Shown one piece after another: positions 8,912 through 18,269 of a stretch of DNA of 64,000 nucleotides. Source of the DNA: Qipengyuania proteolytica (GTDB lineage Bacteria; Pseudomonadota; Alphaproteobacteria; Sphingomonadales; Sphingomonadaceae); the NCBI RefSeq assembly GCF_019711565.1, contig NZ_JAIGNN010000001.1:248001-312000 (forward strand), given 5' to 3'. Within the stretch, counting starts at the first letter, position 1, and each line of letters opens with the position of its first letter. Under the pieces are notes generated by a model. That model was not told the DNA's origin and searched no databases. It saw only the letters and a list, made by a program, of their open reading frames with translations. Position numbers and translations under genes: made by a program.

Positions 8912-10336
8912 TCAGCGGCGATAGTCGAGCGGCGGCGCGCGGTCGCCGAGCAGCGATTCGTAAACGTAATCCTCGCCCCGCGCTGCGATGAACTCGGCCT
9001 TCGCCGTCTCGCGCAATTGCGGGTTGGTGTAGAGTTCCACCGCCGCCAGGACCATCGCCTTCGCCGCCTGCTGGGTACCCTTGGCCCCATAGCTGTGCCC
9101 GCTGGCGGCAACCGCCTGCCAGCTATGCGCGGAGGTTCCCGGCACCCAGGTGGCGGTGCGCACGCTGACCGTCGGCACCGCGCGCGAGACATCGCCGACA
9201 TCGGTCGAGCCATAGCCGGTCTCGACCTCGTAATCCTGGACCAGGGCTGCTTCCGCCAACGCGGGTGCGTCCTCGCCTAGCGTTTCGCGGATGCTGGCCG
9301 CCCATTTCAGCTCTTCGGGCGTGTACTGGACCGGCGGCAGCTGCTTCAGCTTTTCCGTCATCATCAACTGGAGCGACTCGACAGGCAGCGTCGGGTTGTT
9401 GCCGTGGATGATCTCCCAGTCGACCTCGGTGCCCGTCCCCATGGCAGCGCCCTTCGCCGCAGCCTCGAGCCGCGGCCATAACGCGCGGACCTCGTCCGCA
9501 TCGGAATGGCGCACGTAGTAGAAGGCCTCGGCGAAATCGGGCACGACATTGGGCGCTTTCCCGCCTTCGGTGATGACATAATGAATGCGCGTATCCATCG
9601 AGGTATGCTCGCGCATCATGTTGACCATCATGTTCATCGCCTCGACCCCGTCGAGTGCACTGCGCCCCCGCTCCGGCGCACCCGCGGCATGGGCCGAGAT
9701 GCCGCGAAATCGGAACTTGCCCGAGCGGTTGGCGAGGCTCATGCGCGAGGCGGCTGAGTTCTGGTCCGCCGGGTGCCAGTCGATCACGAAATCGGCATCG
9801 TCGAACAGGCCGGCGCGCGCCATGTAGACCTTGCCCGAGCCGCCTTCTTCCGCCGGCGTGCCGTAGAGACGAACCCGGCCGGGCGTGCCCGTCGCCTTGA
9901 GCCAGTTCTTGATCGCAATGGCAGCGGTGAGCGATCCGGCACCGAACAAATTGTGCCCGCACGCGTGCCCGGCGATCTTGCCGTCGATCGGATCGCGGGT
10001 GGGCGAATCGGACTGGTTGATCCCGGGCAGCGCATCGAATTCGGCGAGGAGGCCGATCACCGGCCCGCCCTCGCCCCACTCGGCCACAAAAGCGGTCGGG
10101 ATGCCCGCCACGCCCGGCCTGATCGCGAAGCCTTCCTGCTGCAACTCATCCACTAGCAGCCCGCTCGAGCGCGTTTCGAGATAGCCGAGCTCCGCCAGCT
10201 CCCAGATCTCCCGCGCAACGCGCGACGTGCGTTCCTTTTCCGCTTCGACCGCGGCGATCGGATCGACCTGCTGGGCTGCAGCGGGCACGGCCAGCGCAGC
10301 GGTGGAAAGCGTGGCGAGAAGGACGGTCCATTTCAT
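8912..10336 (-). CDS. Secreted M20-family amidohydrolase
   Basis: Predicted exported metal-dependent amidohydrolase of the M20 / aminobenzoyl-glutamate hydrolase type (474 residues). The ATG at 10336 begins a clear signal peptide (LLATLSTAALAVPAAAQ). The catalytic domain shows GHACGHNLFG, an AEEGGSGK segment with the general-base Glu, and a dimerisation domain after HAAGAPERGRSALD. Substrate cannot be read from the sequence. A longer in-frame reading from 10642 would add about 100 residues of shadow sequence and destroy the signal peptide. Confidence 0.9.
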   Translation of the reverse strand: MKWTVLLATLSTAALAVPAAAQQVDPIAAVEAEKERTSRVAREIWELAELGYLETRSSGLLVDELQQEGFAIRPGVAGIPTAFVAEWGEGGPVIGLLAEFDALPGINQSDSPTRDPIDGKIAGHACGHNLFGAGSLTAAIAIKNWLKATGTPGRVRLYGTPAEEGGSGKVYMARAGLFDDADFVIDWHPADQNSAASRMSLANRSGKFRFRGISAHAAGAPERGRSALDGVEAMNMMVNMMREHTSMDTRIHYVITEGGKAPNVVPDFAEAFYYVRHSDADEVRALWPRLEAAAKGAAMGTGTEVDWEIIHGNNPTLPVESLQLMMTEKLKQLPPVQYTPEELKWAASIRETLGEDAPALAEAALVQDYEVETGYGSTDVGDVSRAVPTVSVRTATWVPGTSAHSWQAVAASGHSYGAKGTQQAAKAMVLAAVELYTNPQLRETAKAEFIAARGEDYVYESLLGDRAPPLDYRR

Positions 10337-10399
10337 TGCAGCATTCTCCCTTGTCGCAGCCTGCTTGCCGCAAATGGCGCGCCATGCCAATCGGCTTGG

Positions 10400-10807
10400 A
10401 TGGACCTGCCGCCCGCCCTCATCCAGTTTCTCGGCTCGCTGTTCGCAATCCTCGCGCTCGCCGCACTGGCAAGATGGCTCAAGCTCGGGCCGGAGCCGCG
10501 TCTCGAAAGCGACGAGGCCGCGCGTGAGGCAGCGGATGAGGCAATCAGCGGGTTCGTGCCGCTCAGGATCGGGCGTGACCGCGACGGGCGCGGGGCGCTG
10601 CTCTCGGATTCGACCGGGCGCGTTCTCCTGCTCAGGCCTCACGGCACGATGTTCGCAGGCCGCCTGCTAACGGCCAGGGCCAGCGCGCATATCGAGCTCG
10701 ATGTGCTGGTCATCGACACCGCGGAAAGGCGCTTCGGCACTGCGCGGCTTACCCTCGACGACCCTTCAGCTTGGATGCAGGCCATCGCTGCGATAAAGCA
10801 CGCCTGA
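10400..10807 (+). CDS. Single-pass membrane protein, unknown function
   Basis: A 135-residue protein with one N-terminal membrane segment (residues 7-24), an acidic linker rich in Glu and Ala, and a compact C-terminal domain with alternating hydrophobic residues that may be a small beta-barrel. I do not recognise a family. It ends two bases before the sterol desaturase-like gene on the same strand, so they are probably one transcript. It starts 63 bases from the divergent amidohydrolase. Confidence 0.7.
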   Translation: MDLPPALIQFLGSLFAILALAALARWLKLGPEPRLESDEAAREAADEAISGFVPLRIGRDRDGRGALLSDSTGRVLLLRPHGTMFAGRLLTARASAHIELDVLVIDTAERRFGTARLTLDDPSAWMQAIAAIKHA

Positions 10808-10809
10808 CC

Positions 10810-11748
10810 ATGCCCGATTTTTCGCCCACAGAACTTGCCGTGCCCGGCTTCGTCGCGCTGGTCCTGATCGAGATGGTCTGGGCCTGGCGCAAGCGCCCCG
10901 AGAGCTACGAGCCGCGCGATACCCTCACCAGCCTTGCCTTCGGGCTGGGCAGCACGGTGTCCGGCCTACTCTTCGGCGGGCTGTTCTTCGCGCTGTTCCT
11001 GTGGGTATGGCAGTTCCGCCTGTTCGATATCGGCTGGAGCTGGTGGGCCTTCGCGTTGTGCTTCGTGCTCGACGACCTCAAGTATTACTGGGTCCACCGC
11101 TTCGGCCACCGCGTCCGCTGGTTCTGGGCGAGCCATGTGAACCACCATTCGAGCCAGCACTACAATCTCTCGACCGCGCTCAGGCAGACCTGGACCGGTT
11201 TCATGACGCTGGGTTTCGCCTTCGCATTGCCGCTTGTCCTGCTCGGTTTCCATCCCGGGATGATCGCGCTCGCCGGCGGGTTCAACCTGATCTACCAGTT
11301 CTGGATCCATACCGAGGCGATCGACCGGATGCCGCGCTGGTTCGAAGCGGTCATGAACACGCCCAGCCACCACCGGGTCCACCACGCGACCAACCCGCGC
11401 TATCTCGACCGCAATTACGCAGGCGTGTTCATCGTGTGGGACAAGCTGTTCGGCACCTTCGAGCCCGAAGTGAAGGGCGAGAAAATCCGCTACGGGATCG
11501 TCAAGCAGCTGGGCAGCTTCAACCTCTTGTGGGCTGTCTTCCACGAATGGATCGGGATCGCGCAGGACATGTGGCGCGCGCCGTGGAAGCACAAGCTGTC
11601 CTACCTGCTGCGCGAGCCCGGCTGGACGCATGACGGCAGTCGCGAGACCTCCGACCAGATCCGCGCGAGCTGGCTCGAACGACAGGCGACGGGTGAAAAG
11701 CCCGTTTCATCCGAAAACCCGATTGCGGGCGGAGCGGAGCCTGCCTAA
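10810..11748 (+). CDS. Sterol desaturase / fatty acid hydroxylase family protein
   Basis: Membrane di-iron hydroxylase of the fatty acid hydroxylase superfamily (312 residues). The histidine clusters HRFGH, HVNHH and, in the C-terminal half, HHRVHH are the iron ligands of the family; several hydrophobic segments surround them. The substrate (lipid, sterol, hopanoid or carotenoid) cannot be assigned. ATG at 10810 follows the upstream stop by two bases. A GMC oxidoreductase follows 24 bases downstream, suggesting a small oxidative lipid or alcohol pathway. Confidence 0.9.
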   Translation: MPDFSPTELAVPGFVALVLIEMVWAWRKRPESYEPRDTLTSLAFGLGSTVSGLLFGGLFFALFLWVWQFRLFDIGWSWWAFALCFVLDDLKYYWVHRFGHRVRWFWASHVNHHSSQHYNLSTALRQTWTGFMTLGFAFALPLVLLGFHPGMIALAGGFNLIYQFWIHTEAIDRMPRWFEAVMNTPSHHRVHHATNPRYLDRNYAGVFIVWDKLFGTFEPEVKGEKIRYGIVKQLGSFNLLWAVFHEWIGIAQDMWRAPWKHKLSYLLREPGWTHDGSRETSDQIRASWLERQATGEKPVSSENPIAGGAEPA

Positions 11749-11772
11749 CCTCTCGAATCGAGAGGAGAGATC

Positions 11773-13359
11773 ATGGACGAATTCGACGTCATCGTCGTTG
11801 GCGGGGGCAGCGCCGGCAGCGCCATCGCAGGGCGCCTGACCGAAGCCGGCAAGAGCGTGTGCCTGCTTGAAGCGGGGCCACGCAACGACACCTTCCTGAT
11901 CAAGACACCGGGCTTCATGCCCTTCCTGACCGACAAGTCGAACTACCGTTACGAGACGGTGCCGCAGAAGGGCCTCAACGGGCGGATCGGTTACCAGCCG
12001 CGCGGTCGCGGGCTCGGCGGGTCGTCCGCGATCAACGCGATGGTCTATATCCGCGGCAACAGCTGGGATTACGACAACTGGGCGTCACTCGGTTGCACCG
12101 GCTGGAGCTATGACGACGTGCTGCCCTATTTCAAACGCGCCGAGCACAACGTGCGGGGGGCGGACGAGTATCACAGCGCCAGCGGACCGCTCTGGGTGAG
12201 CGACCAGAAATGGCCGAACCCGGGCAGTCTCGCCTTCGTCGAGGCCGCGGCGCAGCTGCAATTGCCGCGCAACGCCGACTTCAACGGGGCGAAGCAGGAA
12301 GGTTTCGGGCTCTATCAGGTGACCCAGAAGGACGGCGAGCGCTGGTCCGCCGCGCGCGCCTATGTCGAGCCGCGGCGCAAGGCGAAGAACCTCGACATCC
12401 GTATCGGCGTCACCGTCCAGCGGCTCGAGATCGACGAGGGACGCGTTACCGGCGTGACCTACTCGGTCGGCGGGAAGGAGCGCACGGTCAAGGCGCGCGG
12501 TGCGGTCGTGCTGTCCGCAGGGGCGTTCAATTCGCCGCAGGTTCTCATGCTCTCCGGCATCGGCCCGGCTGCGCACCTGCGCGAGCATGGGATCGAAGTC
12601 GTGCTCGACAAGCCCGCCGTCGGATCGGACCTCCAAGATCACATCGACTACGTTTCCAGCTGGGAAACGAAGAGCAAGGACTTCATCGGCGACAGCCTCG
12701 CCGGCACCGTTCGCATGGCCAAGGCGATCGTCGAACACCGGCGGAAGCGCACCGGCATTATGACCACGCCCTATGCCGAAGCGGGCGGGTTCTGGACAGT
12801 GATGCCCGACGCGCCCGCCCCCGATGTGCAATGGCACTTCGTTCCCGCGATGCTCGAGGATCACGGCCGCGAGAAAGTGAAAGGCCATGGCTTCTCGCTC
12901 CATGCCTGCGTGCTCAGGCCCGAAAGCCGCGGCACGGTGCGGCTCGACAGTCGCGATGCCGGCCATGCGCCGCGGATCGATCCGAACTTCCTCGACGACG
13001 AGCGTGATATGGCGACGATGCGGGCGGGCGTCCGCCTGTCGCACCGGATCGCCTCCTCTCCCAGTCTCGCGAAATACGATCCGCAGGACCGCTACCCGAT
13101 CGACCTCGACGATGATGCCCAACTCGACGAACTCATCCGCAATCGTGCCGATACCGTCTATCACCCCGTCGGCACCTGCCGGATGGGCGCGGACGCGGAC
13201 GCGGTGGTAGATCCGACGCTGAAGGCGCAGGGGATCGACGGACTTTACGTCGCGGATGCCAGCATCATGCCGCGCCTGGTCTCGGGCAATACGAACGCGC
13301 CGAGCATCATGATCGGCGAACGTTGCGCCGATTTCGTGAAGGCGGCGCTTGCTGCCTGA
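11773..13359 (+). CDS. GMC-family FAD-dependent oxidoreductase (alcohol/choline dehydrogenase-like)
   Basis: Flavoprotein of the glucose-methanol-choline family, 528 residues. It opens with the FAD-binding [15 protein letters not shown] at about residues 7-21, has the [14 protein letters not shown] signature near residue 80-93, and ends with [10 protein letters not shown], containing the catalytic histidine, and [11 protein letters not shown]. Such enzymes oxidise primary alcohols or choline; the electron acceptor and substrate are unknown. A purine-rich site (GAGAGGAGAG) precedes the ATG. The next gene overlaps its 3' end by 11 bases. Confidence 0.92.
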   Translation: MDEFDVIVVGGGSAGSAIAGRLTEAGKSVCLLEAGPRNDTFLIKTPGFMPFLTDKSNYRYETVPQKGLNGRIGYQPRGRGLGGSSAINAMVYIRGNSWDYDNWASLGCTGWSYDDVLPYFKRAEHNVRGADEYHSASGPLWVSDQKWPNPGSLAFVEAAAQLQLPRNADFNGAKQEGFGLYQVTQKDGERWSAARAYVEPRRKAKNLDIRIGVTVQRLEIDEGRVTGVTYSVGGKERTVKARGAVVLSAGAFNSPQVLMLSGIGPAAHLREHGIEVVLDKPAVGSDLQDHIDYVSSWETKSKDFIGDSLAGTVRMAKAIVEHRRKRTGIMTTPYAEAGGFWTVMPDAPAPDVQWHFVPAMLEDHGREKVKGHGFSLHACVLRPESRGTVRLDSRDAGHAPRIDPNFLDDERDMATMRAGVRLSHRIASSPSLAKYDPQDRYPIDLDDDAQLDELIRNRADTVYHPVGTCRMGADADAVVDPTLKAQGIDGLYVADASIMPRLVSGNTNAPSIMIGERCADFVKAALAA

Positions 13360-13717
13360 AATCAAGGCCTGGGCGCGTGCGCTGAAACGTGACGTGCTCG
13401 CGCTCTACCTTGCGGCAAGGGATCCGCGAACGCCCTGGGCGGCACGAATCGCGGCTCTTCTCGTCGCGGGCTACGCGTTGAGTCCAATCGACCTGATCCC
13501 CGATTTCATCCCGGTGATCGGTCTGCTAGACGATCTGCTGCTGGTGCCGGCAGGGATCTGGCTGGTGCTGCGCCTCGTCCCGCCCGACCTGATGCAATCC
13601 TATCGCGCCGAGGCGGAATTGCTCGCGCACCGCCCGAGATCACTGGCAGCAGCCGCTGTCGTGATCGCCTTGTGGATCGTCGCCATCGCATTGGCGGCCG
13701 CTTGGCTGGACCTGTAA
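13349..13717 (+). CDS. YkvA/DUF1232 family membrane protein
   Basis: A 122-residue protein with the [16 protein letters not shown] core of the DUF1232/YkvA family (here [18 protein letters not shown]), followed by two membrane segments. Function of the family is unknown. The start is TTG at 13349, inside the end of the GMC oxidoreductase gene, so it is probably coupled to it. A strong terminator follows directly. Confidence 0.85.
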   Translation: MLPEIKAWARALKRDVLALYLAARDPRTPWAARIAALLVAGYALSPIDLIPDFIPVIGLLDDLLLVPAGIWLVLRLVPPDLMQSYRAEAELLAHRPRSLAAAAVVIALWIVAIALAAAWLDL

Positions 13718-13719
13718 GA

Positions 13720-13758
13720 AAGGGGCCGGAGCTTGCGCCCCGGCCCCTTCATTTTTTT
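13720..13758 (+). terminator. Rho-independent terminator after the YkvA-like gene
   Basis: A perfect ten-base stem (13720-13729 with 13740-13749) with a ten-base loop is followed by seven T at 13752-13758. It ends the rightward oxidoreductase transcript. Read leftward, the stem is followed by TTTTCTT, so it may also serve as the end of transcripts coming the other way. Confidence 0.88.
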
Positions 13759-13773
13759 GCGGCGACTGCGGGC

Positions 13774-16161
13774 TCAGAAGGCCTGGCGAGCCGTCACGCC
13801 GATCGTTCTCGGCGTGCTGACGCTATAGCCGAGCCGCGCACGCCCGCCGCGCTCGCGGTCGAAGCTGAGCAAGGCGTTCTCGTCGAGAAGGTTGTTCACA
13901 TAGACTTGCAGCGAGAAGCCGCTGTCGAAGTCCACGCCCGCGCTCATGTTCACGACATCGTAGGACGGAAGCAGCAGGTCGACTGTCGTCGAGGCCGATG
14001 CGGGCGCGCCGCCGAACGGAAGGCCATGGACGAAGGTCCGCGGGTTGTTCTCCTGATCGGCCGGCTGGGTGTAGCGATTGCCGACGTGGCTCCACGATCC
14101 AGAGATATACGCGTCAGCACTGCTCGATACCGGGAATTCGTAGCTGCCCGAAACGGTCATCTGGAATTTCGGCACAGACGGCAGGCGGTTGCCTTCGCGA
14201 ATGCCGGTCGCAGTCGCGAGCGGTTCGGGCAGGGTGGAATCGAATTCGGCTTCGATCACGCTGCCCGACAGCACGAAGTCGAGGCCGGGCGTCGGCGAGA
14301 AGCCGATCTCGGCTTCCGCACCCATCGAGTGCGCGTCGGGAACGTTGAACACGATCCGCGACGAACAGCTGCCGGCATCGAGCGTCACCTGCAGATTGCT
14401 GATGTCGTTGTAGAAGCCGGCCACGTTGGCATAGAAGCCGCGCCCCTGCGCCTTCGCGCCGATTTCGTAGTTCCACAAGGATTCGTCCTCGTAGCTCTGG
14501 AACGCGCCGAACAGGGCGGCATCGTTCGGCGAGCACAGCGTCACGTTGAGCGGATCGTTCACCCCGCCCAGACGGAAGCCCTTCGAGGCCTGTGCGTTCA
14601 GCGTGAGCACGTCGCTGACGTCGTAACTCACCAGCAGGCGTGGGCTCACGCCGTCAGACTTGGTTTCGTCGGCGACATTGTCGCCGTTGGCGAACAGGCC
14701 ACCCGAGATGAACTGGCGGCTTTCCTCGAAGTCGTAATAGCGGGCGCCGACCGTCACATCGAGCGCATCGGTGATCGAATACGTCGCCTCACCGAAAATT
14801 GCGATCTGCTCGAGATCATAGGGCAGGTCGGCATTGTAGGGCGAATCGAGGTTCGGGAAGCCGTTGGCCACCGCTGCGGACGTGCCTGCACCCAGCGTCG
14901 CGTCCGTCGCCGCCGCATACCCCGGAGTCGGGAGGCGTTGGCGGTAAAAGCGATCGGTCTGCGAGTAGAACCCGCCGACGACCCACTGGAAAGGACCGCT
15001 GCCGTTGGATGCGAAGCGCAGTTCCTGGGTTATGGCGTTCACATCGGTCGTGTCGCGAAGGTTGGACGCCAATCGTACATCCGCCGGCTCGTAGCCGAGA
15101 TCGACCGAGACCGATCCGGTGAGTGCACTGGCATCGCGGCTCACGAGAATGTCGCGATTGGTGTAGCTGCTGACCGAAGTCATCGTGACCGGGCCGAGTT
15201 CCGCCTCGACCACCAGGTCGGCGATCAGCGTCTCGTCCTCGAAAGCTTCGCGCAGTTTCAGGAACTGCTCGCGCTCGCCAAAGGTAACCGGCGGGCGACC
15301 CGTGGTGTAGGGGTTGGCGTAGAGGTTGTAGATTTCCTGGCGGTTGAACCCGTCGGCCGAGACCTTCTGGTAGATGAAGCGCGGGGTGATGGAGAACCCT
15401 TCGCCGCTGTCGATAGTCAGCGCCAGACGACCGCCGTAGCGCTCGCCGCCGTTCACGTTCTCGCCGCCAGCCGGGCCGATTGCGTCGATAAAACCGCCGT
15501 ATTGCGTATAATAGCCGACAGCGCGCAGCGCGGCACGCTCGCCGAGCGGCAGGTTGACCATGCCCTTGAGGTGCCCACCCCAGTCGTCGCCATCGACGAG
15601 GTTCACGTTACCTTCGAACAGGCCTTCGCTGACGCCGAGGAGCGGCTGGTTGGTGATGTAGCGGATCGTCCCGCCGACGCTGCCCGATCCGAACAGCGTG
15701 CCTTGCGGGCCACGCAGCGTCTCGACCCGGTTGAGGTCGAACAGGTCGAGGTCGGGGGTGAAAAGCGACAGCGAGATGACGCTTTCGTCGAGATAGACGC
15801 CAACCTGCTCCTTCACGCCCGGCTGGTCGCGCACGATCTGGCCGGCCGACACACCGCGAACCGAGACCTGGCTCTGGCCTGGCCCGAGGTTCTGGACCGA
15901 AAGACCCGCCACATTGCGCGAGAGGTCTTCGAGCGTCGCCGCACCCGACTTCTGGATGTCTTCCTGGGTCTGGGCATTGATCGAAAAGGGCACGTCCTGA
16001 ATGGTCGAATCGCGCTTGGTCGCGGTCACGATGATGACGTCTTCGTCGCCTGCGACCTGCTCGGCCTCCTGGGCGATGCCCGGGGTGGCGATCGCTGCGA
16101 GCCCGCACCCTGCGAGAAGCGCAGCCGCGCGGCCGACGCCGCGATAGGTCATAGTTTTCAT
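13774..16161 (-). CDS. TonB-dependent outer-membrane receptor
   Basis: Outer-membrane beta-barrel importer of 795 residues powered by the TonB system. A signal peptide ends near residue 30 (PGIAQ), then a TonB-box-like segment DVIIVTATKR lies at 41-50, a plug domain follows (SINAQTQEDIQKSG, LRGPQGTLFGSGSVGG), and a long barrel ends in Phe (ARQAF), as needed for outer-membrane insertion. It belongs to the broad sphingomonad receptor expansion; the ligand cannot be told. No transporter, sigma factor or anti-sigma gene lies beside it, so it appears to stand alone. Confidence 0.93.
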   Translation of the reverse strand: MKTMTYRGVGRAAALLAGCGLAAIATPGIAQEAEQVAGDEDVIIVTATKRDSTIQDVPFSINAQTQEDIQKSGAATLEDLSRNVAGLSVQNLGPGQSQVSVRGVSAGQIVRDQPGVKEQVGVYLDESVISLSLFTPDLDLFDLNRVETLRGPQGTLFGSGSVGGTIRYITNQPLLGVSEGLFEGNVNLVDGDDWGGHLKGMVNLPLGERAALRAVGYYTQYGGFIDAIGPAGGENVNGGERYGGRLALTIDSGEGFSITPRFIYQKVSADGFNRQEIYNLYANPYTTGRPPVTFGEREQFLKLREAFEDETLIADLVVEAELGPVTMTSVSSYTNRDILVSRDASALTGSVSVDLGYEPADVRLASNLRDTTDVNAITQELRFASNGSGPFQWVVGGFYSQTDRFYRQRLPTPGYAAATDATLGAGTSAAVANGFPNLDSPYNADLPYDLEQIAIFGEATYSITDALDVTVGARYYDFEESRQFISGGLFANGDNVADETKSDGVSPRLLVSYDVSDVLTLNAQASKGFRLGGVNDPLNVTLCSPNDAALFGAFQSYEDESLWNYEIGAKAQGRGFYANVAGFYNDISNLQVTLDAGSCSSRIVFNVPDAHSMGAEAEIGFSPTPGLDFVLSGSVIEAEFDSTLPEPLATATGIREGNRLPSVPKFQMTVSGSYEFPVSSSADAYISGSWSHVGNRYTQPADQENNPRTFVHGLPFGGAPASASTTVDLLLPSYDVVNMSAGVDFDSGFSLQVYVNNLLDENALLSFDRERGGRARLGYSVSTPRTIGVTARQAF

Positions 16162-16305
16162 GATCTCTCTCCTCCACTTTTAGTCACTCGGGACCAATCC
16201 GTAACATTCGAGATGAATCGACCGACTTGTCTTGGCAATAGTGTCGACTGCGCGGCGCGTACTTCGCGGCGCTGGCGTAGCGTTCGAGTCACACACCTGC
16301 GTGCC

Positions 16306-16337
16306 AAAAAAAGGGGCCGGGGAAAGCCCCGGCCCTT
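16306..16337 (-). terminator. Rho-independent terminator of glnK-amtB
   Basis: Read leftward, a stem of about ten bases (16313-16322 with 16327-16336) and a four-base loop is followed by seven T (the A run at 16306-16312). It lies about 95 bases past the amtB stop. The rest of the 270-base gap between amtB and the receptor gene holds no gene that I can support. Confidence 0.88.
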
Positions 16338-16432
16338 GGTAGTCGTATGTTCGCAGGAGGAACATCGGTTGACGGGGGCACCTCCGCGAGAGAGAGGAGA
16401 GAGAACGGCGGCGCCCCCGCCAAACTTGGTGA

Positions 16433-17791
16433 TCAGTTGTAGGCGCGCTCCCCGTGTTCGCCGATGTCGAGACCGTCGACTTCGGTTTCTTCCGAGACCC
16501 GCAGGCCGATGAGTGCCTTGACGATTCCGCCGGCGATCAGCGTGCCGAGACCGGCCCAGGCGATCGTGACGACGACCGAGAAGACCTGCACGCCCAGCTG
16601 CGCGCCGAGAGCGGTCGATCCGTCGCCAGGCCCGCCGAGGAACGGCTGGTAGACGACGGCGGTACCGATGGCTCCGACGATCCCACCGACACCGTGAATG
16701 CCGAACGCGTCGAGGGAGTCGTCGTAGCCGAACTTGGACTTCGCCTTGGCGACCGCGAAGTAGCAGACGGCCGAAGCAAGCATGCCGAGAAGGATCGCGC
16801 CGAACGGGCCGCTATTGCCGGCCGCCGGGGTCACGGCGACAAGGCCGGCGATCACGCCCGAACAGAAGCCGAGGGCCGAACCCTTGTGACCGGCCATGCG
16901 CTCGATCACCATCCAGGTCAGGGCACCGGCAGCGGTGGCAACGAAGGTGTTGATCATGGCGAGGCCAGCCGAACCGTCCGCTTCGAGTGCGGAGCCGGCG
17001 TTGAAGCCGAACCAACCCACCCACAGCAGGCCGGTGCCGACCATGGTCAGCGTCAGGCTGTGCGGCGGCATCGGCTCTGCCGGATAGCCGCGACGCTTGC
17101 CGAGCAGGTAGGCGAGCGCCAGGCCCGAGACACCGGCGTTGATGTGCACCACGGTGCCGCCGGCGAAGTCGAGCGCGCCGTCTTCGAACAGCAGTCCGCC
17201 GCCCGCCCAGACCATGTGCGCGATCGGGAAATAGACGATCGTCAGCCAGATGGGCACGAACAGCATGACGGCGTTGAACTTCATGCGCTCTGCCGTCGCG
17301 CCGAGGATCAGCGCGGCGGTAATCGCGGCGAAGGTCATCTGGAAGCTGATGAAGACATATTTGCTGATGACTTCATCGGTGAAAGTCGCCGCCGTGCTGC
17401 TGGCGTCGGTGCCGGCGAGGAAATAGCTCCCGCCGCTGACGAACAGGCCGAGCGTGCCTTCGTAAGTGGTGTCGCCGAATGCCAGCGAATAGCCCCACAT
17501 GACCCAGATGATCATGGCGAGCGAGGCGGTCGCGCCGACCTGCGTCATGGTCGAAAGCATGTTCTTCGAACGCGTCAGGCCGCCGTAGAACAGCGCAAGG
17601 CCCGGCAGGATCATGAGCATGACCAGCACGGTGGCGGTCATCATCCAGGCGTTGTTGCCAGGGTTGGGGACGGGCGCGGCAGCCTCTGCGGCTTCCTGCG
17701 CGAATGCCGCAACGGGCGTGAGCAGCGCGGCAGCCATGGCGCCGGCGCGGGTAAGGGTGCGAAGCATGGTGGTGTCCTTCATCGTCTTCAC
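16433..17791 (-). CDS. amtB: Ammonium transporter AmtB
   Basis: Inner-membrane ammonium channel of the Amt/Rh family, regulated by binding of GlnK. After a signal peptide-like start (to AAFAQ near residue 31) there are eleven predicted membrane segments, with family landmarks such as FYGGLTRSKN, the HINAG region with the pore histidine and HGVGGIVGA with the second one. Length 452 is normal. The GTG at 17791 overlaps the glnK stop (GTGA). ATGs at 17782 and 17767 are alternatives, the last with AAGGA upstream. Confidence 0.95.
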   Translation of the reverse strand: MKTMKDTTMLRTLTRAGAMAAALLTPVAAFAQEAAEAAAPVPNPGNNAWMMTATVLVMLMILPGLALFYGGLTRSKNMLSTMTQVGATASLAMIIWVMWGYSLAFGDTTYEGTLGLFVSGGSYFLAGTDASSTAATFTDEVISKYVFISFQMTFAAITAALILGATAERMKFNAVMLFVPIWLTIVYFPIAHMVWAGGGLLFEDGALDFAGGTVVHINAGVSGLALAYLLGKRRGYPAEPMPPHSLTLTMVGTGLLWVGWFGFNAGSALEADGSAGLAMINTFVATAAGALTWMVIERMAGHKGSALGFCSGVIAGLVAVTPAAGNSGPFGAILLGMLASAVCYFAVAKAKSKFGYDDSLDAFGIHGVGGIVGAIGTAVVYQPFLGGPGDGSTALGAQLGVQVFSVVVTIAWAGLGTLIAGGIVKALIGLRVSEETEVDGLDIGEHGERAYN

Positions 17792-18126
17792 AGGGCGGTG
17801 TCGCCGGTTTCGCCGGTGCGGATGCGGGTGGCGCTGGCGAGATCGAGGACGAAGATCTTCCCGTCGCCGATTGCCTCGCTGCTGGCAGTCTGCTGGATCG
17901 TCTCGACCACCTGCGGGGCGAGGTCGTCGCTGGCTGCGATCTCCAGCTTCACCTTGGGCAGCATGTTGGTCGAGTATTCGGCGCCGCGGTAAATCTCGGT
18001 CTGCCCCTTCTGACGCCCGAAGCCCTTGACTTCGGACACGGTCATCCCGGCCACACCGATCGCGCCGAGGGCTTCGCGCACCTCGTCGAGCTTGTATGGC
18101 TTGATGACTGCGATGATGAATTTCAC
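17788..18126 (-). CDS. glnK: Nitrogen regulatory P-II protein
   Basis: Trimeric cytoplasmic signal protein that reads 2-oxoglutarate and ATP/ADP and blocks AmtB when ammonium is plentiful. At 112 residues it has normal P-II length, with the uridylylation site Tyr51 in the T-loop (RGAEYSTN) and the C-terminal signature. Start is GTG at 18126 with GGGGG seven bases upstream. Being coupled to amtB, it is the GlnK-type paralogue rather than the GlnB found beside glnA. A sigma-54 promoter lies upstream. Confidence 0.95.
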   Translation of the reverse strand: MKFIIAVIKPYKLDEVREALGAIGVAGMTVSEVKGFGRQKGQTEIYRGAEYSTNMLPKVKLEIAASDDLAPQVVETIQQTASSEAIGDGKIFVLDLASATRIRTGETGDTAL

Positions 18127-18177
18127 GCGCTCACCCCCTTGGCTGTCCGCCGGTCCCAGCGCCGGCTTCGCACCTGC

Positions 18178-18193
18178 AGCATGAAGCGTGCCA
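18178..18193 (-). promoter_or_regulatory. Candidate sigma-54 (-24/-12) promoter of glnK-amtB
   Basis: Read leftward, TGGCACGCTTCATGCT matches the RpoN consensus TGGCACG-N4-TTGC at all -24 bases and has the invariant GC at -12 with correct ten-base spacing; one T of TTGC is A. Transcription would begin near 18166, about 40 bases before glnK. This agrees with the usual NtrC control of glnK-amtB. I could not identify a clear NtrC-binding site upstream. Confidence 0.72.
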
Positions 18194-18269
18194 AACGCCG
18201 AAAGGCCGCGTCAGCAGCCCGCACGCGGCGCCCCGGCTTGTCTGAGCTGCCCAATACTTGGGCTGGTGG

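Noticed and set aside
13672..16512. Long plus-strand frame across the TonB-dependent receptor
   Set aside because: The minus-strand receptor has a signal peptide, plug and barrel features; the plus frame has none and is a shadow.
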